Origin: Clostridia bacterium
GTDB taxonomy: Bacteria > Bacillota > Clostridia > Christensenellales > Aristaeellaceae
Length of the DNA stretch: 5,918 nt
Direction: 5' to 3'
NCBI GenBank assembly: GCA_024404395.1
Contig: JAKSPZ010000071.1
Span: forward strand, 1-5,918
Shown: piece after piece, positions 1-5,585 of the stretch
Position numbering within the stretch: position 1 is the stretch's first letter
Layout: each line of letters opens with the position of its first letter
The notes under the pieces: generated by a model
The model's database searches: none
What the model saw: only the letters and a program-made list of their open reading frames with translations
Told to the model about the DNA's origin: nothing
Position numbers and translations under genes: made by a program

Positions 1-542
1 GCATAAGAAAACCCGCTCTCCTTTGAGAGCGGCTGTCGGTTTTCGATGGCGTAGAGGGCTTCGTCGATGGTGAAGCCGTCGGCGGCGAGGGCCTCGCAAA
101 GGCGGGCATCGTCGTTGATGCCGCACACGCGATACTCCTCCGCGGCGCGCACGGCCTGCTCGTTCCAGTCGGCGCCGCAGCCGTCAACAGCGGCGGTGGC
201 CATGGCGGTGGTGAAGCCGTCGTAGCAGAGCAGATCGATGAGACCTTCGCGGGAAAAAGCCATGACGGTCAGATAGCCCTTGGCCTGACCCGTGGCAACG
301 GCGGTCCAGTCGGTGCAGTTGACGGCACCGTAGGCCGCTTCTTCGGCGGTGAAACCTTCGCCCGCCAGCTTGCTCAGCATGGCGCCGTAGGTATCGACAC
401 CCTCGGCGAGATAACCCGCCGCCGCCTGTTCGGCGTCCCAATAGCTGTCCGGTACCACGGAGGTGTCGGGCATCTCGGTGGCAAACGCGACAGACATCAT
501 GCAAATCAGGCACATCACAAGTGCCGTAAACATCCTGTTCAT
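1..542 (-). CDS. Secreted protein with three Ltp-type repeats (3' end beyond the window)
   Basis: Translating the minus strand from the ATG at 542 gives 180 codons open to the left edge. Residues 1-21 form a signal peptide: a short n-region with Arg3, a hydrophobic core rich in Met and Cys, and a type I signal peptidase site AFA|TE. Cys11 and Cys14 do not sit in a proper lipobox (Met or Ile at -1), so it is probably secreted rather than lipidated. Three repeats of about 45 residues follow (about 36-79, 83-126 and 128-167). The middle one is the clearest, with AFSREGLIDLL, then GF, then GADWNEQA. Repeats 1 and 3 keep the EGFTAEEAAYG-like and DGFTIDEALYA-like second halves. The pattern matches the host cell surface-exposed lipoprotein (Ltp) repeat, PF07553. 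Proteins with this repeat are often surface or secreted proteins of Gram-positive bacteria and phages; the Streptococcus phage TP-J34 Ltp blocks phage DNA injection. Its role here is unknown. It has its own promoter. The mature part has five cysteines (76, 106, 122, 140, 149), unusual for an exported protein. Confidence 0.85.
   Translation of the reverse strand, partial: MNRMFTALVMCLICMMSVAFATEMPDTSVVPDSYWDAEQAAAGYLAEGVDTYGAMLSKLAGEGFTAEEAAYGAVNCTDWTAVATGQAKGYLTVMAFSREGLIDLLCYDGFTTAMATAAVDGCGADWNEQAVRAAEEYRVCGINDDARLCEALAADGFTIDEALYAIENRQPLSKESGFSY
13..32 (-). terminator. Terminator-like hairpin inside the 3' end of the Ltp-repeat gene
   Basis: On the minus strand a perfect 8-bp stem, CCGCTCTC pairing with GAGAGCGG, closes an AAAG loop and is followed by G-TTTT-C-TT (12 to 5). 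This has the form of a rho-independent terminator. No stop codon occurs before or within it in any minus-strand frame, so the upstream ORF reads through it (stem spans Pro171-Gly177). The true stop must lie just beyond the window. The hairpin also contains AAAGGAG, 13 bases before an ATG at 4-2, so it could instead hide a ribosome binding site of a following gene. Confidence 0.5.
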
Positions 543-549
543 GCTGATA

Positions 550-577
550 ATTATAGCACTTACCCGATTTTTGTCAA
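550..577 (-). promoter_or_regulatory. Strong sigma-A type promoter with extended -10 for the Ltp-repeat gene
   Basis: Reading the minus strand, a perfect -35 box TTGACA (577-572) is followed by a 16-base spacer and a perfect -10 box TATAAT (555-550), preceded by the extended -10 element TGC (558-556). The predicted transcription start is about 545-542, at or within three bases of the ATG at 542. The match is to the housekeeping sigma consensus; no experiment supports it here. It implies that the Ltp-repeat gene is transcribed separately from the operon to its right. Confidence 0.85.
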
Positions 578-605
578 GAAATTGTCATAAAATCAGGTTA
601 TGTTT

Positions 606-631
606 CCGCAAATTTGCGGTAATATTACCGC
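606..631. repeat. Two overlapping perfect palindromes between the flippase and the Ltp-repeat gene
   Basis: CCGCAAATTTGCGG (606-619) and GCGGTAATATTACCGC (616-631) are both perfect dyads and share the GCGG at 616-619. The second contains the TAA stop codon of the flippase gene (627-625). A further GCGG at 637-640 could pair with the CCGC at 628-631, so the arms alternate and could form mutually exclusive hairpins. Neither has a following T-tract on either strand, so this is not a standard terminator. They lie about 70-80 bases upstream of the predicted Ltp start site, so they could be a regulator-binding site. Confidence 0.6.
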
Positions 632-2010
632 TTCGCGCGGCTGAAGATCAGCCCGATGGCGGTGCGGAGGTCTTTGCGCAGGAGCAGGACGGTGACGAGC
701 GCGAAGGCGGCCAGATAGGCGGCGCAGCCGGGGATGGTGGGCAGGCAGAAGGCGCAGAGGAGGTAGGCGGTCATCATGACGATGAGATAGGCGCCCTCGC
801 GGAAGCCGAACCGCAGCTGCTTGAAATCGGGCACGCAGAGCACCAGCCAGAAGACCACGGCGGCAAGGGTGCCGACGGCGAAAGCTTCCTTGGTGTGCAT
901 CAAAAGCCACATGCCCGCGTTGAGCGCGAAGGCCGCGACGATGACGATGAGCAGGCGGCGGAAGTACCGTCCCTGACGCTTCTCCGCCTTGTACAGGTTC
1001 ACATACACACCCTTGATGAGCACGTAGAGCATCTGGGTGGCGAAGAGCAGGATCGCCACGGGGATGGCGTCCACATAGTTGGGCACCAGCCACTCCACCA
1101 CGAATCGGGCGGGGAAGATGGCGATGACCAGGAACGCACCCAGGATCATCACCATATTGTGAGCCTGATTGACCTTCTCCCTGTCGGTCTCGCGGCAGAA
1201 ATAGTTGTACATGGTGATGCAGACGGGCTGCACCGCCACGTTGAGCAGACCTTCCACGCTGACGGCAAAGGCGTACATGGCGAAGGCAGTGTCGTCCATC
1301 AGTCCCTTGATGAACCAGCGGTCCATGCCGGTGAGGACGATGGAGGACAGGTTGCCCAGCATCAGCGGCAGACCCGAGCCGATGCTCTCGCGCATGGCGG
1401 TAAAGGAGAAGCGGGTGTAGGATCGGGCCAGCTTCAGGCGGCGGCGGATATAGATCTCGAGGATCACCCAGACCACCACGTAGGCGACGATCATCACGCC
1501 CACATAGGCCATGCCGTCCCCCCGCTTCAGACCGAACAGCAGCAGCATCTGCAGGATGAAGACGCTCGCGCCGGAGCCGCAGAGCGCCGCACCGTAGACG
1601 GAGAACTCGCCGCAGGCCTGATAGAGGAACTTGAAGAAGTCCGCCATGTTGACGGGCAGCACGGTGAGACCGAAGGCCACCACGATGGGATCATGGATCA
1701 CAAAGCCGACCGTCACCACCGACAGGGTCACCGCCAGCTGGAAGAGGCGCGCGGTGGAGACGTGGAGGGCAAGGTTATCCCTGTCCAGGGTGTCCAGATC
1801 CTTGCCGCCGTACTTCAGATAGATGCCGTCCAGAAAGCCCAGATGGAGCACGCCCACATAGCCCGCGTAGAGCATGTAGGTCTTCAGCGCCGCATAAGCG
1901 GGGACGGGCAGAAACCTGGGCAGAAGGATGGTGTTCAGCAGGGAGAACACCATGTTGATCAGGTTCGCGGCCATGACCACGGTCATGCCGCGCTTCAGGG
2001 ATTTAGCCAT
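625..2010 (-). CDS. Polysaccharide/lipid-linked oligosaccharide flippase-like membrane protein (MOP superfamily, Wzx-like)
   Basis: This is a 461-residue polytopic membrane protein with about 12-14 hydrophobic segments. The approximate positions are 9-31, 39-63, 87-106, 108-125, 140-160, 166-187, 209-231, 241-262, 286-308, 316-336, 352-371, 376-393, 406-423 and 427-445. The length, the basic start (MAKSLKRG) followed at once by a helix, the GSGLPLMLGN segment near 211-220 and the following MDRWFIKG (229-236) are typical of Wzx/RfbX-type exporters, which move lipid-linked glycans across the cytoplasmic membrane. The actual substrate cannot be read from the sequence. No glycosyltransferase genes are visible nearby, so it looks like an orphan flippase. 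Its ATG directly follows the metA TAA with no spacer, and its ribosome binding site (AAGGATGAGG) lies inside the last metA codons, so translation is probably coupled. The gene ends in the palindromic region at 606-631. A MATE-type exporter is a less likely alternative. Confidence 0.8.
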   Translation of the reverse strand: MAKSLKRGMTVVMAANLINMVFSLLNTILLPRFLPVPAYAALKTYMLYAGYVGVLHLGFLDGIYLKYGGKDLDTLDRDNLALHVSTARLFQLAVTLSVVTVGFVIHDPIVVAFGLTVLPVNMADFFKFLYQACGEFSVYGAALCGSGASVFILQMLLLFGLKRGDGMAYVGVMIVAYVVVWVILEIYIRRRLKLARSYTRFSFTAMRESIGSGLPLMLGNLSSIVLTGMDRWFIKGLMDDTAFAMYAFAVSVEGLLNVAVQPVCITMYNYFCRETDREKVNQAHNMVMILGAFLVIAIFPARFVVEWLVPNYVDAIPVAILLFATQMLYVLIKGVYVNLYKAEKRQGRYFRRLLIVIVAAFALNAGMWLLMHTKEAFAVGTLAAVVFWLVLCVPDFKQLRFGFREGAYLIVMMTAYLLCAFCLPTIPGCAAYLAAFALVTVLLLRKDLRTAIGLIFSRAKR

Positions 2011-2940
2011 TTATTCCTCATCCTTGCCCACATTGGCGATCTCGTAGGGCGTGGTCTGATAGACGAAGTAGTTCAGCCAGTTGCTGTAGAGCAGGTTGGC
2101 ATGGGCGCGCCAGGTGACCACGGGCTCCTGATGGGGATCGTCGAAGGGGAAATAGTTCTTGGGGGGCTGGATGGGCAGACCCGCGTTGACATCGCGCAGA
2201 TACTCCTGCTTCAGGGTGTCCGCGTCGTACGCGGGATGACCCGTGATGAAGATCTGACGGCCGCCCTTGGTGAACATGACGAACACGCCCGCCTGGGGAG
2301 AGGACGCCAGGATGCGCAGATCGGGCACCGCCTCGATGTCGGCGCGGGTCACGGTGGTATGGCGGGAATGGGGAATGTAGAAGGAATCGTCGAAGCCGCG
2401 GAGCAGGATGGACTGCTTGTACTCCACGTTGTGGCGGAACACGCCGAAGAGCTTCTCGGGGAGCTGCTTCTTGGGCACGCCGTAGTGATAATACAGCGCC
2501 GCCTGCGCGCCCCAGCAGATGTGGAAGGTGGAGTGGACGTGGGTCTTGGTCCATTCCATGATGTCGCACAGCTCGTGCCAGTAGTCCACCTCTTCGAACG
2601 CCATCTGCTCCACGGGCGCGCCCGTGATGATGCAGCCGTCGAAGTAACGATCCTTCACCTCGTCGAAGGTCTTGTAGAAGGCGCTGAGGTGTTCCATCGG
2701 GGTGTTGGAGGGGATGTGGCTGGCGGGGGTGATCAGCTCGAGGTCGATCTGAAGGGGCGTGTTGCCCAGCAGGCGGGTGAACTGGATCTCCGTCTGGATC
2801 TTCTTGGGCATGAGGTTGACCAGAAGGATCTTCAGGGGGCGGATATCCTGCGTCATGGCGCGGGTCTCGGTCATGACGAAGATGTTCTCGCGGTCCATGG
2901 TCTCCACCGCGGGCAGATTATTCGGGATCTTGATCGGCAT
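2011..2940 (-). CDS. metA: Homoserine O-acetyltransferase (MetA family) with catalytic Glu237 replaced by Ala
   Basis: MetA acylates the hydroxyl of L-homoserine, the first committed step of methionine synthesis, in the cytoplasm. The 309-residue length equals E. coli MetA and the alignment needs no gaps at the key sites. The N-terminus [12 protein letters not shown], the [14 protein letters not shown] stretch (34-47), the catalytic Cys142 in HICWGAQA, Lys163, Ser192 in PHSR, His235 in TGHP, Arg249, and NYFP followed by a W-R-HANLL block are all family features. Residue 111 is Glu, which in characterised MetA proteins goes with acetyl-CoA rather than succinyl-CoA. The oddity is TGHPAYD at 233-239: the usual TGHPEYD supplies Glu237 of the Cys-His-Glu triad, and here the codon is GCG (Ala). 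Activity is therefore uncertain. The start has a good ribosome binding site (GAGGGAGG, 8 bases upstream). It begins 14 bases after the last pilin-like gene, with no visible SAM riboswitch, T-box or own promoter. Confidence 0.95.
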   Translation of the reverse strand: MPIKIPNNLPAVETMDRENIFVMTETRAMTQDIRPLKILLVNLMPKKIQTEIQFTRLLGNTPLQIDLELITPASHIPSNTPMEHLSAFYKTFDEVKDRYFDGCIITGAPVEQMAFEEVDYWHELCDIMEWTKTHVHSTFHICWGAQAALYYHYGVPKKQLPEKLFGVFRHNVEYKQSILLRGFDDSFYIPHSRHTTVTRADIEAVPDLRILASSPQAGVFVMFTKGGRQIFITGHPAYDADTLKQEYLRDVNAGLPIQPPKNYFPFDDPHQEPVVTWRAHANLLYSNWLNYFVYQTTPYEIANVGKDEE

Positions 2941-2954
2941 AATGGGGTCCTCCC

Positions 2955-3350
2955 TCAGAAAATATCAAAAGGCATATCGAGCTCGGCGCCGATATCGGTG
3001 CTCAGGGTGCGCTCGATCCACTGCCCGTCGCGGACGCGGCAGTTCAATGTGCGGCTGTCAACAGTCACCTGCCAGACGACGTCGCCGTCGTCGAGGGTCA
3101 TGCCCTCGGGCAGATGGTCGGTATACGCTTCGCCGTATTCGGCGACGGTCTCCATCAGCGCCATGTAATCCGTCTCGGCTTGCTCCTGAAGCTCCGCAAC
3201 GCCTTGGGCGACGGCGGCGGCACGGCGGCTCAGCGCCAGATCGTTCCGCGCGTCGGTGAGCATGAGCGCCGAGAGGGCGGTCAGGCAGAGGATGACCACG
3301 ATGAGCATCAGCGACGGCGCGCCGGGTCCGATGCGGAAGGTGCGTTTCAC
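2955..3350 (-). CDS. Small single-helix pseudopilin-like protein (131 aa)
   Basis: This protein has a short basic N-terminus ([10 protein letters not shown]), a hydrophobic helix at about 12-31, then a helical stretch rich in Ala, Arg and Glu (33-70) and a short mixed C-terminal domain. The G-A junction at residues 10-11 just before the helix resembles a prepilin peptidase site, but the usual Glu at position +5 of the mature form is absent (APSLM). This fits a GspK/PilX-like minor pilin rather than a major pilin, although the family was not identified. It starts at a GTG that overlaps the previous stop codon (GTGA); the ribosome binding site AAGGGAGGG ends 8 bases upstream and supports this start. 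It is the last of four small membrane-anchored proteins in the operon, so it probably acts with the GspF-like protein. Confidence 0.75.
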   Translation of the reverse strand: MKRTFRIGPGAPSLMLIVVILCLTALSALMLTDARNDLALSRRAAAVAQGVAELQEQAETDYMALMETVAEYGEAYTDHLPEGMTLDDGDVVWQVTVDSRTLNCRVRDGQWIERTLSTDIGAELDMPFDIF

Positions 3351-3706
3351 GGCGCGATCCCTCCCTTCGGCAGGAAGCGGCTGCAGGGCAGCACGGCGAC
3401 GACCGCGTCGTCCACCGTCACCGTCACGGCGGCGGTACGCAGGGTGCCCGCAATCGATTCGGTCTCATCGGTCGTGACGGTCAGGGTGTAGGCGTCCGTC
3501 GTCACGTCCTCAACAGCTTCGCCCGCCCAGACGCGGTCGGCAAGGTCCCGCCCCGCACGCATGGCGCGGTCGATGTTCCCCGCGCGGTCGGTGAGGGTCC
3601 GCGTGGCGGAAAAAGCGCCGAGCACCACGGAGGCGCAGAGGGCGAACAGCAGGGTGGCGATGAGGATCTCCATCAGGAGCGCCTTGGAAGAGCGGTAATT
3701 CTCCAT
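3347..3706 (-). CDS. Prepilin-like small protein with Glu+5 but Lys at the cleavage site (119 aa)
   Basis: The N-terminus MENYRSSK is followed by ALLMEILIATLLFALCASVV, a type IV pilin-like hydrophobic helix (9-29) in which Glu13 sits at the position of the conserved Glu+5. The residue before the expected cleavage point is Lys8 rather than the usual Gly. After the helix comes an Ala/Arg/Asp-rich amphipathic stretch (35-65) and a Thr/Val-rich beta-type region (72-107). This is the architecture of a minor pseudopilin of the GspI/GspJ or ComGE/GF kind; no exact family is claimed. The ATG shares one base with the stop of the preceding gene (TGATG) and the ribosome binding site GGAGGT lies 8 bases upstream. 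It overlaps the next gene by 4 bases. Confidence 0.8.
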   Translation of the reverse strand: MENYRSSKALLMEILIATLLFALCASVVLGAFSATRTLTDRAGNIDRAMRAGRDLADRVWAGEAVEDVTTDAYTLTVTTDETESIAGTLRTAAVTVTVDDAVVAVLPCSRFLPKGGIAP

Positions 3707-4173
3707 CAGCCCACCTCCGTTCGGATGACCGCCGTGGCGGTCAGCGGTTCGCCGCTGCCCTTGAGGGTCACCGTCAGCATGCCGTTCTCAAGGGTCGGTT
3801 CAAAGCACTCCGCCGCGCAGAGCACTTCCCCCATCTCCGGGTCGAAGGGCAGGTCGGTGTACAGCTCCCGCAGGCAGCCGTCGTAGCAGTAGATATAGTT
3901 GATATAGACCTCGTTGTCGAATTCGTCCCGCACCTGCAGGGTGGGGATGCCCGACTCGTCCTTCACGGCGATGGCCCCTTCCCTGTCCCCCGCCGCCACG
4001 GTGTTCACCACGATGGCGTGGAGGATGCGGTCCTCATTGTGGACGTCGGTGAGGGTCAGCGAATTGCGGTACGCCCGCGCGCCGAAGAGCACCAGCACCA
4101 TGGAGAACACGGCGAACAGTCCCAGCAGCAGGAAGACGAAGGCGCCCGACACGGTATGTTTGCGCTCGTTCAC
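3706..4173 (-). CDS. DUF4860-like membrane-anchored protein (155 aa)
   Basis: A basic N-terminus (MNERKHTVSG) precedes a hydrophobic helix at 11-31 (AFVFLLLGLFAVFS and on), then an extracytoplasmic domain of about 120 residues with beta-rich segments and four cysteines (96, 100, 119, 123). The combination HTVSGAFVFLLLGLFAVFSM with a GARAYR stretch after the helix resembles the DUF4860 family of Firmicutes, identified here from memory of the family pattern. Ser-Gly before Ala11 looks like a prepilin cleavage point, but Glu+5 is replaced by Leu15. It starts at a GTG that overlaps the stop of the upstream gene (GTGA), with AGAGGAG 10 bases upstream as ribosome binding site. Its place among pilin-like genes suggests a minor subunit of the same surface assembly; the biochemical function is unknown. 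Confidence 0.75.
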   Translation of the reverse strand: MNERKHTVSGAFVFLLLGLFAVFSMVLVLFGARAYRNSLTLTDVHNEDRILHAIVVNTVAAGDREGAIAVKDESGIPTLQVRDEFDNEVYINYIYCYDGCLRELYTDLPFDPEMGEVLCAAECFEPTLENGMLTVTLKGSGEPLTATAVIRTEVG

Positions 4174-4502
4174 AGGCCGTCGGCTCCTCTCTCGGTCACC
4201 CGCACCTCGGGCAGGATGTTGCTGGCAAAGGCATCATAGAACACCACGTACCGCTCCGAATCGTACACCAGCCCGTAGTGCTCGGTGAGATAGGACAGTT
4301 CCGCGGGATAGGCGCCCTCCACGGCATAGCAGGTCATGAGGGCGGCGCGGACCGCGTCCTTCACCAGTTGGGTCTGGGCGGCATCGGAGCGCCTGTCCAC
4401 GCCGTTGAGCACGGACAGCGCGATGACGACGATCATCAGGAAGACCGCCGCCGTCACCGTCAACCCCCGCCACAGCGAGGGCTTCTTTTTTGCGGATAGC
4501 AT
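4170..4502 (-). CDS. Small single-helix pseudopilin-like protein (110 aa)
   Basis: The N-terminus MLSAKKKPSLWRG is basic and is followed by a hydrophobic helix at about 14-33. A helical part then leads into the segment YAVEGAYPAELSYL (59-72). Pilin-like proteins often carry a similar 'Y...EG.YP..L..L' pattern just after the long N-terminal helix, as in GspG/ComGC-like proteins. There is no prepilin peptidase site with Glu+5, so it may stay as an uncleaved membrane protein or use a different processing signal. It follows the GspF-like gene by 15 bases and has a strong ribosome binding site (AAGGAGGG, 6 bases before the ATG). It overlaps the DUF4860-like gene by 4 bases. The operon position makes a subunit role likely, but function is inferred only from context and shape. 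Confidence 0.75.
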   Translation of the reverse strand: MLSAKKKPSLWRGLTVTAAVFLMIVVIALSVLNGVDRRSDAAQTQLVKDAVRAALMTCYAVEGAYPAELSYLTEHYGLVYDSERYVVFYDAFASNILPEVRVTERGADGL

Positions 4503-4517
4503 CGATTGCCCTCCTTA

Positions 4518-5570
4518 TCAGACGATGGACGCGATGATCCCCGCCATGGGCAGCATGACGGACAGCAGGATGGCGCCGATGACGATGCTCAGCATGGCCA
4601 CCAGCGTGGGTTCGATGACGGAGACCAGAGCGGAGATGTCCTCCTCCGCCTGCTCCTCGCAGATGGAGGCGACCTTCGCCATCACGGTGTCCTCGCGACC
4701 GGCGGTGATGCCCATGCGGATCATGCGGTCGTAGAGCTGATCGAAGAGTTCGGACTCGCTGAGGGCGGCGCCGAAGGAACCGCCGTCGCGGAGCTTGTCC
4801 GCCATGGTGCGGACCTTGCCCGCCGCCTCACCGTCGGTGAGGATGTTGGGGACCAGCGCCAGTGCCTCTTCCAGCGGGAAGCCGCCGCCGAGCATCATGG
4901 ACAGGACGGAGGACACGCGGGCGGCGTTGATGCGGCGATTGATCTTTTTCATGGGCGGGAAGACGCGGTTCAGCAGATCCAGCACCTTGCCGCGGGCCTT
5001 GGTCTTCAGCAGGATGACGATGCCGAGGGCGCAGATGAGCAGCACGGCGACGATCACCAGCACCGCCCAGCCGATGGCGGAGCCCGCGTTCATCATGGTA
5101 ACGCCCGCGCCGTCCACGCCCAGACCCATGCCCGTCAGCACGCGGCGGAACAGGGGCAGGACCTTCAGGATGAGGATGAGGACGATGCCCAGCATCATCA
5201 CGCCCAGCACCAGCGGATAGGTGACCGCGGACGCCACGGCGCGGCGGATGCGACCCTCGCGCTCGTAGTAGGCAGCCAGTCCGTTCATGGCCTCCTCAAG
5301 GCGACCCGTCCGCTCGCCGATCTCGCACATCTCCGCCAGATAGGACGGCCAGCGGTCGTCTCTGCGGAGGGCGGCGGCAAGGGAGCCCGTCTCGGTGACG
5401 GCGTCGGACAGGGTCTTGTACATCTCGGCGCGTTCGGTGTCGGCGTAGGTCTCGGCCAGCGCTTCCATGCCGTTGTACAGCGCCATGCCCGCATTCAGCA
5501 TGAGGGCGACCTGCGTGCAGAAGGTGGACAGTTCGTTGGCGGGAACCGTGTTCTTGTTGCGCTTTTGCAT
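4518..5570 (-). CDS. Type II secretion/type IV pilus inner-membrane platform protein (GspF/PilC family)
   Basis: GspF/PilC proteins form the inner-membrane platform that links a cytoplasmic ATPase to pilus or pseudopilus assembly. The 350-residue product has the duplicated T2SF domain layout. The first cytoplasmic domain (about 13-113) includes FCTQVALMLNAGMAL and the motif IGERTGRLEEAM (84-95). It is followed by hydrophobic segments at about 115-140 and 165-188. The second domain (about 218-315) includes LSMMLGGGFPLEEAL and GITAGREDTVMAKVA (287-301). The protein ends in a last helix at 318-348 containing the typical IEPTLVAMLSIVIG and LPM signatures. The second copy of the GE-x-x-G motif is changed to GITAG. 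The length is slightly short of the usual 400 or so because the N-terminal extension is missing. It starts 15 bases after the transglutaminase-like gene with AAGGAG 9 bases before the ATG. The partner ATPase is not in the window and could lie further upstream. Confidence 0.93.
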   Translation of the reverse strand: MQKRNKNTVPANELSTFCTQVALMLNAGMALYNGMEALAETYADTERAEMYKTLSDAVTETGSLAAALRRDDRWPSYLAEMCEIGERTGRLEEAMNGLAAYYEREGRIRRAVASAVTYPLVLGVMMLGIVLILILKVLPLFRRVLTGMGLGVDGAGVTMMNAGSAIGWAVLVIVAVLLICALGIVILLKTKARGKVLDLLNRVFPPMKKINRRINAARVSSVLSMMLGGGFPLEEALALVPNILTDGEAAGKVRTMADKLRDGGSFGAALSESELFDQLYDRMIRMGITAGREDTVMAKVASICEEQAEEDISALVSVIEPTLVAMLSIVIGAILLSVMLPMAGIIASIV

Positions 5571-5585
5571 GTGAAACGCTCCTTA

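Noticed and set aside
508..512. Lipobox for a lipoprotein signal in the Ltp-repeat protein
   Set aside because: The cysteines at residues 11 and 14 have Met and Ile at -1, which signal peptidase II does not normally accept. AFA|TE gives a good type I site.
184..513. A 109-codon minus-strand frame rich in Arg and His
   Set aside because: It overlaps the Ltp-repeat gene in another frame and has no recognisable features. The frame starting at 542 has a signal peptide, repeats and a promoter.
583..588. A second -35-like hexamer (ATGACA) just upstream of the TTGACA box
   Set aside because: No -10-like sequence lies at a proper distance from it, and the adjacent TTGACA fits the TATAAT much better.
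593..1093. A 166-codon minus-strand frame within the flippase gene
   Set aside because: It is Arg/Pro-rich out-of-frame translation of the flippase, which itself has well-formed membrane helices.
463..3168. A 901-codon open frame on the plus strand
   Set aside because: It lies antisense to metA, the flippase and part of a pilin-like gene, all of which have clear family features. Its protein is dominated by His, Gly, Asp, Glu and Gln with no domain or helix pattern, as expected for the opposite strand of GC-rich genes.
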